A stretch of DNA of 64,000 bases from Microcebus murinus (lineage: Eukaryota; Chordata; Mammalia; Primates; Cheirogaleidae). The translations under genes were made by a program, and so were the position numbers. The DNA is taken from NCBI RefSeq assembly GCF_040939455.1, contig NC_134120.1:15242501-15306500 (forward strand), in the 5' to 3' direction. The notes beneath the pieces were generated by a model. It worked only from the letters and a program-made list of their open reading frames with translations. It did not search any database and was not told the origin of the DNA. Below are positions 1 through 14,084 of the stretch, piece after piece. The first letter of the stretch is position 1, and every line of letters begins with the position of its first letter.

Positions 1-620
1 TATGGTCACATATGTTCTCAGTGCTGGGAATCCAACAGATAAGGTCCCTATTCTCATGTAGCTTAGATTCCAATGAAGGAGACAGGCAGTAAACAAATGA
101 CTAATAAAGAAGGTAGGTTTGGAGAGTGGTGGGTGCTATGGAAAAAATAAAATGACAAGAAAGGTCATGTGAATATGTGAGGGAGGGCATTTCAGGCAGG
201 AAGAATAGTAAGTGCAAAGGTCCTGAGGCAGGAAGGAGCTTGGAGGAGTTCAAGAGGAGAAAAAAGGCCAATGTGGCTGCAGCTCAGTGAGCAGGTTGGG
301 GAGGATGGGAGAGTGGTCAGATTTGTTAAATGAGGAGGTTGAGGAAGTGGGGAAGGGGTAAGTCATCTAGAGCAGTGCAAGGGGTTTAGATTTTATGCTG
401 AATATAAGAGTAAGCTTTCGGTTGAGTTTTATGCAGGGAGTTGCACAATCTGTTTTGCATGTTTGGACAGTTGTCTGGCTGCTGAGTGGAAAGTGGAGAG
501 AAGGAGCTAAGAGCAGCAGGAAGGAGACGAGTTAGAAGGTTAATTCAGTATTCCATGCAAGCAGGACAAGACAGTGGCCAGCTCTGTGGTGGAGAGTGGA
601 GATGAATGAACTCAGGCATA
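1..620 (+). repeat. ancient mammalian dispersed repeat, copy 1 of 3
   Basis: The text runs through phrases found in many mammalian copies: 'aaggtcctgaggcaggaaggagc', then a segment about an Alu-length away ending in 'ctggctgctgagtggaaagtgg'. Related copies lie at about 7.6-9.15 kb and 30.3-30.8 kb in the same orientation. I recognise the repeat but cannot name its family with certainty. It has no open frame and is heavily diverged. From 620 to about 900 I see no further element. Confidence 0.6.
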
Positions 621-903
621 GAGTGAATATGGGGGATGCAGGAAAGAAAGAATTACAATAATATTAACCTGGTGGTGTGCTGTGGACAGGAAACGAGACA
701 ACACATGTAAAGTTAACACCTGGTAATTGGTGCAAGTAACGTTATTGAGATGACCATGACATTGGCAATGACTAAGGTGAGGAACAGGAGAAGGAAGAGG
801 AGGCTGTGGCTCACCCTGTCCTTGGGACTAAAGGCAAAGCCACCATGAACCATCTGACTTGCCTTTAGGGTGACAAAAGTTTGACAAAGTCTAGAAAATA
901 GGC

Positions 904-1740
904 AAGCTCTATACTAAATTTGAGAATGAAGAATATTGGCATGTTGAATTTTATCAAATGCTTTCCCTGCATCTTGTGAGATGATTGCATGATTTTTGTC
1001 TTTCATTCTGTTAATGTGGTGTATCATGTTTATTGATTTGTATATGTTGAACCATCCTTGCACCCCAGGGATAAATCCCACTTGATCATGGTGAATGATC
1101 CTTTTAATGTGCTGTTGAATTTGGTTTGCAAGGATTTTATATTTACGTTCACAGGGATATTGACCTATGATTTTCTTTTATTCTAGTGTCCTTATCTGGC
1201 TTTGATGTGAGAGTAATGTTGGTGTTGTAAAATGAGTTTGAAAGTATTTCCTTATCTTCAATTTTTTGAAAGTGTTTCAGAAGCATTGGTCTTAATTATT
1301 TAAATCCTTGGTAGAATTCACTGGTGAAGCTGTGTCCTGTCCTAGGCTGTTTTGTTGTTGTTGTTGTTGGTAAGTTTTTTATTATTGATTCCATCTCCTA
1401 CTCATTATTAGTCTGTTCAGATTTTCTATTTCTTCATGATTCAGTCAACAACATCGACCAAAGATTTTATGTTTCTAGGAATTTATCAATTTCTTCTAGG
1501 TTATCCAATTTTTTGTCATATAATTATTCATAGTAGATCCTTTGTGCTTCTGTGGTATAAATTATAATGTCTCCTCTTTCATTTGTAATTTTATTTATTT
1601 GAGTCCCCTCTCTTTTTTTGTGGTTAGTCTAGCTAAAAACTTGTCAATTTTGTTTATCTTTACAAAAAACCAACTTTTAGTTTCATTGTTTTTTTCCATT
1701 GTATTTTTACTGTTTTATTTATTTCTGCTCTAATCTTTAT
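904..1740 (-). mobile_element. L1 ORF2 fragment, inverted 5' part of a 5'-inverted insertion
   Basis: Read on the - strand this is L1 ORF2 reverse-transcriptase-region sequence: the codons around 960-1100 give a [14 protein letters not shown] motif and a following [19 protein letters not shown] stretch. Many frame breaks make it a dead relic. It abuts a sense-oriented L1 segment at about 1741 that resumes at nearly the same ORF2 position, so the two pieces are one insertion with an inverted 5' end. Confidence 0.8.
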
Positions 1741-4115
1741 TATAAAAACCCTCAACAAATTAGATATAGAAGGAACATACCTCAACACAACAAACACCAT
1801 TATAACAAGCCCACAGTTAACATATTCAGTGTTTACAAATTGAAAGTTTTTCCCTATGATCTGGAATAAGACAAGAACAAGGGTGCCTACTTCTATTGTG
1901 TGGATTCAGTACAGTACTGAAAGTCCTAGACAGAGCAATTAGGCAAGAAAAAGAAATAAAAAGCATCCAAATTGTAATGGAATAACTTAAATTGTCTCTG
2001 TTTGTAGATGACATAATCTTACATATTAAAAAATCCTAAAGACTCCACAAAAAAAAAAAAAAACAATTAGAACTAATAAATTCAGTAAAGTGTCAGGATA
2101 CAAAATTAACATACAAAAATCAGTTGCATTTCTATACACAACAATGAGCTATTTGTAGAAAAAATTAAGAAAAGAATCTCACTTATAATGGGATCAAAAG
2201 AATAACATACTCAGGAATAAATTTCACCAAGGAGATGAGAGATCTGTAAATTATAAGAAAATTATAAGACATTATACACTGAAAATGATAAGATAGTAAT
2301 GAAAGAAATTAAAGAAAACACAAATAAATGGAAAGTTTTCCTGTGTTCATGGATTGGAAGAATTGATATTATTTAAATGTTCATAGTACTCAAAGTGGGC
2401 TAGAGCATCAATGCAACCCTTATCAAAATTCCAATGGCATTTTCACAGACATAGAGAACACAATCCTAAAATTTGTATGGAATGCAAAAGACCCTAAATA
2501 GCCAAAGCAATCTTGAAAAAAACAAACAAACCTGGAGTCAATGCACTCCCTGATTTCAAACTATATTACAAAGCTATAGTAATTAAAACAGTATGATACT
2601 GGCATGAAAACAGACACATAGGCCAATGAAACAAAACAGAGAGCACAGAAATAAACCCACACATATATGATCAGCTAATCTTTGACAAGGATTCCATGAA
2701 TATACAATGGGGAAAGAATAGTCTTTTAATAAATGATGTTGGGAAAACTGGATATCCACATCCAAAAGAATGAAATTGAGCCCTTATCTAATACCATATA
2801 TAAAAATTAATTTGAAATTTATTAAATACTTAAATGTAAGACCTAAAACCATAAAACTCCTAGAAGAAAACATAGAGAAAATTTCTCCAACATTGGCTTT
2901 GGCAATAATTTTTTTGGATATGAGACCAAAGAACAGGCAAAAAAAAAAAAAGCAAAAATAAACAAATGAGACTACATGAAATTAAAATACTTCTACACAG
3001 CAAAGGAAACAATCAACAAAATGAAAAGTCAACCTAGGGAGCAGGAGAAAATATTTGCACAAATATATCATATAAAGGGTTATATCCAAAATATATTTGG
3101 AACACATACAACTTGACAGTTTAAAAAACATATAACCCAATTAAAAGATAGGCAGAAGACCTGAATAGACATGTTTCCAAAGAAGACATACAAATGACCA
3201 ACAGATAAATAAAAAGGTGCCCAACATCACTAATCACCAGAGAAATGCAAATCAAAAACACAACAAGATATCACCTCACAGATGGCTATTATCAAGACAA
3301 GAAATGTCAAGTGTTGGTGAGGGTGTGAAGAAAAGGGAACCCTTGTACACAATCGATGGGAATGTAAATCGGTGCAGCCATTTTGGAAAACCACATAGAA
3401 TGTCCTCCAAAAATTTAAAAGTCATACAATTCAGTACTCCTGGATATATCCAAAAGAAATGAAACCAGTATCCAGAAGAGATATCTGCACTCATGTTCAT
3501 TATAGCATTATTCACAATAGCCAAGGTTTGGAAACAACCTAGGTGTCCATCAATGGATGAATAGATAAAGAAAATGTTAGATGAACATATATATATTGAA
3601 ATGTTATTCCACCATATAAAAAGAAGGAAATCCTGCCATCTGTGAAATTATGGATGAACCTGGAGGACATCATGCAATGTAGAATAAACCAGACACAGAA
3701 AGACAAATACCGTGTGAGCTCCCTCATATGTGGAATCTAAGAAGGTTGAACACATTGAAGCAGAGAATAGAATAAGCGGCTGAGGGTTAGGGAAGATGGG
3801 GAGATTTTGGTCAAGGAGTATAAACTTCTAGCTATAAGGTGAATAAGTCTTGGGGATCTAATATGAATATACACCATGCTATAGTTAATAATACTGTATT
3901 GCTTACTTAAAATTTGCTAAAAGAGCAGATCTTAAGTATTCCCCACATACCTCACACACAAAATGATAACTATGTGATGATGGATGTGTTAATTAATTTG
4001 ATTGTGGTAATCATTTCACAATGTACACATAAATCATCACATTGTATGCCTTGAATATATAGTTTTTGTCAATTATAACTCAGTAAAGCTAGAAAAAATT
4101 ATAAAAAATAAATTT
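1741..4115 (+). mobile_element. L1 ORF2 C-terminal half plus 3' UTR (sense part)
   Basis: Sense-strand L1: the ORF2 text begins with a TLNKL-like motif, passes through degenerate reverse-transcriptase and C-terminal regions (QWGK near 2706, 'tggatgaacctggagga' near 3650) and ends in an AT-rich 3' UTR and A-rich tail near 4080-4115. Frame is lost repeatedly, so it is not active. It forms one insertion with the inverted block just upstream. I saw no clear target-site duplication. Confidence 0.85.
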
Positions 4116-4429
4116 AAGAAAACAAGGTTGGGATAACTTCACTGCGACTTTACACTTTATTCTTTTCTTTCATCAAGATTTAGTAAAGTATGATGTGCAA
4201 AGAAAGCTGGTGGAGAGACCTGGTCATATCTATGAGCTCAGAAAAGTTCAACTGACTTCCTCGACATCCACCAGACATCATCTATGCCTTTTCTTTGGCA
4301 CACCTCAAAGGCAAACAGGACTTTCCAGAGATTTGTGGAGAAGCATGATGAAACAGATTAGCCTTTTCAAATATACAGGGGCCCATCGTGAAGGTCAGGA
4401 AGATGACAAATAAGAAAAGGGAACTGTAC

Positions 4430-4905
4430 TGGTGTGCTAGGGCTGCCATAACACAGCACCATAGACTGGGTGGCTTAGACAACAGAAATTGATGGTCTCA
4501 CAGTTCTGGAGGCTGGAATTCCAAGATCAAAGTGTCTGCAGGGTTGGTCCCTTCTGAAGGCTGTGCAGGAGAAACTGTTGTTCCATGCTCTCCCCTACCT
4601 TCTGGTGGTTTTCTGGCAATCTTTGGGGTTCCTTGGCTTGTAGAAGCATCACCCTGATCTCTGCCGTCGTCTTCACATGGCATCCTCCCTGTGTGTGTGT
4701 CTGTGTCCAAATTTTCCCTTTTTTATAAGGACACCAGTCATTTTGGATTAAAGCCCACCCTACTCCAGTAGGACCTCATTGTAACTTTAATAATACCTGC
4801 AACAACCCTATTTCCAAATGAGGTCACATTCTGAGGTACTGGGGGCTAGAACTTCAACATATGAATTTGGGGGGAACAACATCTAGCCCAAAACAGGAAC
4901 TAAGG
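4430..4905 (+). repeat. ancient interspersed repeat, LTR/MER-like
   Basis: Begins 'gtgctagggctgccataac' and continues through 'gactgggtggcttagacaa' and 'ctcacagttctggaggctgg' to 'ttcaacatatgaatttgggg', a very common mammalian interspersed repeat that I recognise by text but do not assign to a family. It is degenerate and non-coding. Confidence 0.6.
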
Positions 4906-5020
4906 GTCCCAAGAACTTACTATGTACTGGACACTGCGCTGGGGGCTTCCCTAGACCTTGTGAAGTGGTGGCGTTTGGGGAAAGCTTGTTTACAACAGAC
5001 TTGCAGAGTAGTTTTCTAAA

Positions 5021-5082
5021 TACACATACACATGCACATACCCGTGCATACGTGCACACACATACACATGCACACATACAAC
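5021..5082. repeat. imperfect ACACATGC-type microsatellite
   Basis: About 60 bases of alternating CA/CATGCA/CGTGCA units. It explains the cysteine/valine-rich chance reading frame on the - strand here. Confidence 0.8.
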
Positions 5083-5469
5083 GCATGCTTCATTTCCTCT
5101 AATAATACCTTGGCTTAGGTTCCTGGAACACATATTTTTAACTGGTGGAGCACAACATGGTAAGTAAACGTGTGAGGAAGAAATCGAGCTAAGGAATATG
5201 GAAAAAAGACAGTGGTGAAGTTTGCTGAGTAGCTGTGGCGGGAAGGGGATAATTCATATGTGAATGATTCAACATCGATGCTCACCTACTGGACTTCCAA
5301 AGCAAACATACGGCATTTAGAGATGATCTGCTGTTTGCAGTTCTCTGTGTACCTCTTCTTACCAGCTTGGGATAAACAAGAATTGATTGTGTTATGACCC
5401 TCTGTTAGTCATTTTGCTAACTAACCTTCTATCCCCTATTTCCATGAAGCAGAAGTAGGAGACAGAACA

Positions 5470-6365
5470 AAGACACAACCCAATTGGAAAACGGGCAATG
5501 GACTTGAATAGACATTTCTTCCAGGACAATATACAAATTGCAGATAAGCACACGAAAAGATGCTCAACTAATCATTAGGGAAATGCAAATTAAAACCATG
5601 ATGAGATACCACTTTACACCTATTAGGATGGCTATTATTTACAAAACCAACAACAAAAAAGAAAAAGAACATAACAAGCATTGGGAAGGATGTGGATAAT
5701 CTGAAACACTTGTGCATTGCTGCTGAGAGTGTGAAACAGTACAGCTGCCGTGGAATATGGTATATCAGTCCTCAAAAATTAAACACAGAATTACCATAGG
5801 ATCCAGTAATTCCAATTCTGGATATATGCCCAAAAGAATAAAAAACAGAGACTTGAATGATAGTTATACACTATGTTTATAGCAGGATTATTCACAACAG
5901 CCAAAAGGTAGAAGCAGCCCAAGTGTCTGTTGATGGATGAATGGATACACAAAGTGTAGTGTATACCTACAGACAGCGTAGCATTATGCAGTCTTAAAAA
6001 GAAAGGAAATTCTGACACATGCTACAACATGGATAAACCTGGAAGATGTTATGCTCAGTGAAATAAACCAGTTACAAAAGGGCAAACAGTGTATGATTCC
6101 GCTCTAATAGTTACTTAGAGTAGTCACAGGGACAGAAAGTAGAAAGCGGTTGCCAGGGGCTAGTGTGAGGGGGTAGTGTAGAGTTATTGTTTATTGGGTA
6201 CAGGGTTTCAGTGTGGGAGAATGGAAAAGTTCTGGAGATGGATGATGGTAGTAGTTGCATAATAATGTGCATGTACTTAATGCCACTAAACTGGATACTT
6301 AAAACTGGTTGCAATGTTACATTTTTAGTTACATATATTTAACCACACTTTTTTATAAAAAGGAA
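5470..6365 (+). mobile_element. L1 3' end (ORF2 C-terminus and 3' UTR)
   Basis: Matches the L1 ORF2 C-terminal region: 'gaatagacatttcttcc', 'gcaaattaaaaccatgatga' and 'caaaagaataaaaaacagag' in order, then the usual 'ggatgaatggatacacaaa' and a 3' UTR ending in an A-rich stretch near 6360. It is 5'-truncated and frame-broken. This is a second, independent L1 in the same orientation as the one ending at 4115. Confidence 0.85.
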
Positions 6366-7599
6366 GAAGTAGGAGACATGGTCCTGACCTTTGAATTGTT
6401 TGTGTTTGTGAGTAGCTCATGCTTTATTTGTCAAGGTTAGGCTGCATTCTAGAGTTTTCTTCACTCTCCAAGTTAAAACTCATAAAATTGAATATGTTAA
6501 CCTCCTATTTTTAAGAAGCAGCCAGTCATCATTTCGAAGAATAAAGAATGAGTGTGTTAACTTTGATTAGAAGAGAGGGAGGGTAATCTCAAGCATATTT
6601 ATAGAATCTATATCCATAAAAGAGAGTTATGCTATAATTGCTTATCTGAATGTGTGATATAGACAGGAGATCATTCTTACCAAAGCTATGGATATTATTG
6701 CTTCTGGAAGTGTGAGAGTGCCAATGTAGTAAAAACCTAAGCTAAAATTTAAAGCTGAAATTTCTGTGCATGGGTGAGAACTTCCCTGGCAGCAGCATTA
6801 TCTTAGCAATATTCAAATTCTCCCAGGAAAGAGGGACCAGGAGCCTTCTTTTATAGATGAATCACCTGAGGCTAGAGAATGCTTGTGGTTTGCTAAGTGA
6901 ATATGAAATACTGTCTCTCAAAATTTAGTTCTTTACCAACCACCTTCATGATTTGTATCATATCCATGAATCACCAATTCTGTTGTTTAGTTACTATTCC
7001 CCTTTGAATCAAATCATTTTTCTAAATTAAATGTATTTGACTTTTAGGATAAATGGAAAGCCAGTATGTCCTGATGAAATGGTAGCTGTAAACATGAATA
7101 TGATAGGCACAAAACAATCTTCTTCAAGTCTAGCAGGTTATTGTTGCAGGCTAAAGGCTGAGTCTGGGCCCCAGTCTTTGTTAAAAAGGATGTTAGTAAA
7201 GTGTTAGAAACTGACCATTGACAGAGTGACCTTCTCTTTTACTTAACAAAGGATTGAAAGAGAAGTTGTCATAGATCAGACTTCCCAGGAAACAAATGTT
7301 GACTCTCAGATTCTGTGGAGAGGCTTACTATGAGGGAGAGAGGGACGCAGGGCTGAGTAGAGGGAGAAGCTGAGCTATGATGCAGTCGCAACAGAGGCCT
7401 CAGCCCATCTCAAGAAGCTCTGGAGCTGGAATGGCCCTGCAGAGTCCCGAATCAAGGCAAGATGGCCAGTCATGGGATATGGACCACCACAGGAGAAGAG
7501 GTGACCATGGATGGGGCAACTCTCTGCAACTCAGGGACTCTGCAGAGAACCATCAACCACCAACACTCTTGGCCACCAAGGGAATGATGGCTTTCTGTT
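6366..7599. other. intergenic, nothing recognised
   Basis: AT-rich, unique-looking sequence with no splice-supported or homologous coding frame. The 100-residue frame at 7377-7679 is low-complexity and runs into a repeat, so I do not call it a gene. Confidence 0.5.
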
Positions 7600-7859
7600 C
7601 TGGCTTATATGCATGGAACAAAACAAAACAAAAAAATGAAATAGACAAAATCACTGCTCTTATGGAGCTTACAGACTAGTGGGAGTAGAAGATTAAGATA
7701 ATAAACAACCCAAAAATGAATAAATAGTATAGCATATTAGAAAGTGATAAGTACTATTTTTTTTTAAGGTAGAGAGTAAAGAAAAGTGATCTGGACTCTC
7801 AGCAGGTGGGGCAGGGTGCAGTTGTTAATAGGGTCATCAGGATAGACCTCCCTGAGAGG
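7600..7859 (+). repeat. ancient dispersed repeat, copy 2, left part
   Basis: Contains 'ctcttatggagcttacagac' and 'gtgataagtactat', the 5' section of the same repeat seen at the start of the window. It is interrupted by the LTR that starts at 7860 and resumes at 8388. Confidence 0.6.
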
Positions 7860-8387
7860 TGTAGAGCTCTGAAAATAGTCCCCCAAATTGAAGGCCTCAG
7901 GAGCAAAAGTTCTTCTCTGACTTCTATCTTCTTGCCTCTCAGTCCCATTCTCCCCTGAGGCTAGCCACAGAAACTAGAATCCCTCTTCCCCAAGGCAGGT
8001 CATAAAAGCCAGAAGCCCCTTTTCCCCTGAAAGCCAGCCATAAAATCGAAAATTATTCTATGTAAAAACAGGCCATAAAGAAATTATCTGACCTTCCTTG
8101 TCGGACTCTAAGTCATAAGACCCCCATTCCAGTGAGGGTCCTGCCCCACACCCAGAAGGAAGGAATGCATGCTCACGGAGGCCTAGAAGAATCTAGACAG
8201 ACAGGCCTGACTGTTGAACCTAACCATAAAAATGGACAATTTCCCCTGTATGTTTGGGCCTTCATTCTGAAGGCTCTGGTATATACAGGTTAAATAAACT
8301 TATATGCCTTTTCTTTTAATAATGAATCTGCCTCATGTCAGTGATTTTCAGTGAACCTTTAGGAGACCAAAGGCCTTGGGCTTTACA
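7860..8387 (+). mobile_element. solo LTR of a class I endogenous retrovirus
   Basis: A 528-base block starts with TG (7860) and ends with CA (8387). It is flanked by the 4-base duplication GAGG (7856-7859 and 8388-8391), the size usual for class I (gamma-like) elements. A polyadenylation signal AATAAA lies at 8293-8298, in the expected place for the LTR's R region. No internal viral sequence is present, so it is a recombination-derived solo LTR. It sits inside the older dispersed repeat, which is read continuously once the LTR is removed. The exact family is not assigned. Confidence 0.65.
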
Positions 8388-9146
8388 GAGGCAACACTTA
8401 AACAAAGGCTTGAAAGGAGGTGATGAGGTTAGCCATGCAAAAACCTGGAGGAAGTGCATTCCAGGCAGAAAAAGCACCCAGTGCATAGGCCCTGAGGTAT
8501 GTTCCAGAAACAGCAAGATGGGCCTTGTGGCTTGAACTGATCAAGCAAGAAAGAGAACAGGATGAGATGAGGTCGGGTGTAACCAGATCTTGAAGGGTCT
8601 TGAGAGCAACCGAAAGGACTTCAGGGAAACGGGGGCCACAGCAAAGGCTGGGGTGGGGGTTATCACAATGGTGAACATGATCTAATGTGTTTCAAATGAG
8701 AAGAGACCAAAGGGGAACTAGTCACGCTGTAGAGACATAATGGTGGCTGGGGTGGTGAAAAGTCATCAGAACCTGTTCATAATTTGGAGGCTAGAGCCAA
8801 CTAGATTTTCCTACAGACTGGATGAGAGAAAGAGAAATGTATGGATTTTGGGCTTAAAAAACATGAGGGATGAAATAGCCATTTATAGATATGAGGAAAA
8901 TGAAGGCAGAACAGGTTTAGGAGGGAAATTCTCTTCAGAAATTCTGTTCCTAACATGTCAAACTGGAGGTGCTCATGCAAGCAGAGATGTCTTACAGGCG
9001 GTTGGTCACATGAGGCAGAAGAGGCCGTCAAGGCAGTGGGCACAGACAGAGAGCAGGACCAGGGCTGGGCTGGGCCGTCCAGCTTTGATAGGTCAAGGAC
9101 ACGAGGGAGGATACTGAGAAGGAGCAGCCAGTGAGCTAGAAAGAAA
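8388..9146 (+). repeat. ancient dispersed repeat, copy 2, right part
   Basis: Continues the interrupted repeat: 'aggcttgaaaggaggtgatg', 'cattccaggcagaaaaagca', 'cataggccctgaggtatg', then 'ggctagagccaactagattt' and 'gagaaggagcagccagtgag'. The long frames on both strands here (125 and 171 residues) are chance frames in the repeat. Confidence 0.65.
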
Positions 9147-9156
9147 ACCAGGGGTT

Positions 9157-9242
9157 GTCTATGGCCATACCATCCTGAACGAGCCTGATCTCGTCTGATC
9201 TTGGAAGCTAAGCAGGGTCGGGCCTGGTCAGTACTTGGATGT
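9157..9242 (+). pseudogene. truncated 5S rRNA retropseudogene
   Basis: Starts GTCTATGGCCATACCA, the canonical 5' end of 5S rRNA with one change, and follows it through 'gatctcgtctgatctt' and 'gctaagcagggtcgggcctg' to 'gtacttggatg', that is, about the first 86 of 121 nucleotides. The 3' third is missing. The block is flanked by GAAAACCAGGGG (9143-9154) and GAAAACCAGAGG (9243-9254), a 12-base target-site duplication with one mismatch. This fits L1-mediated insertion of a short 5S cDNA. The upstream and internal control regions are mutated or truncated, so expression is unlikely. Confidence 0.85.
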
Positions 9243-9726
9243 GAAAACCAGAGGTCATGGGCACCTGGAAACCAAAAGATTTTTAGTCGAATAGAACGCT
9301 GCCTTGCTGGGTTCATCAGGTGGTCAATACATGCTTGTGAATGGAATAGACTCCCTAATAACTCTTAAGAAGAGAGGAGAAGAATACTGGAGCTCACAAA
9401 ACCCTGGGTGGGGGTTGGGCTGGAGCTTGCTGCAAATGGTCCTCCCCGGCTTTGCCTTCTTATCGCTCTAAGAGGATTGGTGAGCTTCAAGACCATCATC
9501 CCCTCAAGATAAATGTCTTTAGTGCTTCCCCCGAGACACTCTGAATTCAATTAGTTTAATTAGAAAACAAGTAAAGAGGAATTATCTTAATATAGCTTTG
9601 CTCTTAACAACTCAAAAAAAAAATCATTTCCCTCTTTTATTTACATATTCTAAGACAATGATATAAACTTCCATTTTTAGCAAAAAGGTGGGCCTCTCTT
9701 ACTCCATAGATCATGTTTTCCTTTAG

Positions 9727-11884
<2,158 letters not shown>

Positions 11885-12130
11885 TGGATGCATTCCTGAA
11901 GAAAACACCTGGGTTCAAATCCTGGCTCCACCTGAAACCAGCTGTGTGACCTTGGACAAGTGGCTTAACCTCTCTGTGTCTCACTTTCCTTATTTGTAAA
12001 GTGGGGAAAATAATAATGTCTACCTCATAGGGTTATCATGAGAACTAAATTAGGTAATTCATGTAAAGTACTCAAAAGAATATGGCACATACCTGCTGGC
12101 ATTTAGGTAGCATTCAATAAATAATAGGTC
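11885..12130 (+). repeat. MIR element
   Basis: Classic MIR core: 'cctggctccacctgaaacca', 'ctgtgtgaccttggacaagt', 'cctctctgtgtctcactttc' and 'gggttatcatgagaactaaa'. A typical tRNA-derived ancient SINE. Confidence 0.85.
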
Positions 12131-13244
12131 TTATCATGTATATCCTTAACTCTTGACAGTTGAATTTCAACATCACTGTGTGTATTTGTGTGTGTGTGTC
12201 TAATGATTATATAAGTTGTGTTTCGTTCTGGCTAAAACTAAAGATAAATTGCCTTCCTTGCACATGTATCAGCTAGTAGGAGAACATGGTCCCCAAGTAT
12301 GGTATGCCACAGGTGGAGTTATTCCAGGATTAAAATATATCTGCTAAAGGGATAACCTACATGTTGACAATTGAGTTGATTTTATACACTTTATGAAGTG
12401 ATTTCCTATAGGCCCTTCAGTAGACATTTTCCACCCAAACATAAATCACCGCAGAGAGGTGAAATTACTAGAGGCTGTGACCAAATGGCTGTAAGTCACT
12501 GGGATCTCCTCCTTCCCCAGCCAATGCACAGGGACCCACCCTATAGCTGTCCATTTCTCCTGAGAGTGTTGGACGTGAAACAGTCCATCTAGAACACTCC
12601 CAGAAATGGGACCTCCTGCATTTATCCAAGATAAAGGAGCTGCTTCATACTATAGCTTCCTCACTTCTGGAAACGTGTGTCTCTGAACCATTCCAAGTTT
12701 AGTGGGGCTTTAGCTCAGTCTAAGGTCAGCCTGCAGGTGGGAGATGGGAGGAGGGAGTTTTCTTTGATCCATCTAATGAATTAATGAATTAAACAGAGGT
12801 GGAGTTCAGAAGCCAGGCTCCTTGCTATTGCTGAAGCGGGCCTGATTATGCATGGGCCATAACTGCTGGAAAAATGCAGCTTCTTGCTAGAAGAATTAGG
12901 GACATGGCCCAGTCCATTCATCTTCCCTAATCGAGTTCTTGGGAAATACACATGTAGATTAGCCCCCAACAATGACCCCCAGCTGATTGCTTGGAGTACC
13001 CTCCTCGGTGCTCACAATAGTCCTGACTAGCTCTTTATGTCCGGCACAAAGGAAGCCCCAACCTCCCCTTGTCCTGCTTTGCCCTGTTTCCCCGGGGCCC
13101 TCTCCGGTGGCTGTTGAAGTCTTTTCTGCTTTTCTCCCGAGACTCTGAAATAAACAGTAAATAAAAGCTAACCTCACCTGGACCTATTAGGAGGACCTGG
13201 GCAGTCCCAGAGGGAATTAACTTTGGAAAACAAGGCCATAAACC
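12131..13244. other. unique intergenic sequence upstream of RAX
   Basis: Short TG run at 12178-12199. Otherwise I see no repeat or coding sequence. Sequence becomes low-repeat from here to RAX, which is usual around developmental regulators. Confidence 0.4.
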
Positions 13245-13410
13245 CCTTAATAGCGTGTGGGCAGGAGCTTAAGAAAATGCTGCCACTCTTTGTTTGGCGG
13301 TGATTATAGAGATCAATTTAATATTGGGGAAGTTAACATAAAAAGCATTCTCAGTCAGAGGGGAAACAACACGTACCAATTAATTATCCCTACAGCTGCC
13401 CCCTGGTCAC
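13245..13410. promoter_or_regulatory. candidate RAX upstream enhancer (SOX/OTX sites)
   Basis: A repeat-free block about 2.5 kb upstream of the RAX start codon. It has a SOX-type site CTTTGTT (13288-13294) followed after seven bases by an OTX-type GATTA (13302-13306), then ATCAATTTAATATT and CAATTAATTATCC (13378-13390). OTX2 and SOX2 are known to co-regulate Rax through a conserved element roughly 2 kb upstream. The distance and site pairing fit, but conservation was not tested, so the assignment is inference. Confidence 0.4.
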
Positions 13411-13799
13411 CAACACCTCCACACCTCAGCCACCTGGTGTATGTAACTGGACCACAGAACTTGCCCGGGTACCACTAGGCGTTTTGGGGTGCAGTGCCTT
13501 TGACAGGCTAGAAAGCCGGAGGAAGGGCTGGAAGCGGCTTCGCCTGGTCTGCCGGGAAACTCCTGAGGGCTTAAGTCGCCCTGGACGCCAACACCCAAAG
13601 GCCACTCTCTGCAGGCTCTGACTTCATTTCTTCAGGGAGCTAAACTGCCTCTACCTCAGCCCCTGAGATGCACGATTCAGTCTCGGGGCAGGATTACAGC
13701 CAGAGCTAAGATGTGCTTCGATTCTTTTCAAAAAGATCACACTCCGCAATAAAATTACCAATGAACTGCTGGCAGAAAACACTGGACAACTGGTCAGCT

Positions 13800-13960
13800 G
13801 GTCTGAGTTCTAGCCCGGACCCCTCCACTCTAGCTGTACCACTCTGAGCCTCAGTTTCCTCGCCTGTAAAACGGAGACCAATACATCTGTGCTGACCACC
13901 TGATCACCAGGGTGGTTAGAATCAGAGGATAAGAAGAACGTGAAGGGATTCTGAAAACTA
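13800..13960 (+). repeat. MIR fragment
   Basis: 'ctctgagcctcagtttcctc' followed by 'gcctgtaaaacggagacc' is the MIR central core. Short and diverged. Confidence 0.75.
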
Positions 13961-14084
13961 TAAACTGCTGTTACTTTTCATTAATGTAGCTTTTTCTTAA
14001 AAATAATGTCTGACTTGAATCAGCTCGATCTCTATTGCAAACTTACGTGCTTGCTATTTTAGTTTACCTTTTCATAGTTTTATT

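Noticed and set aside
8801..9316. 171-codon - frame
   Set aside because: Runs through the ancient dispersed repeat and the 5S pseudogene; chance frame.
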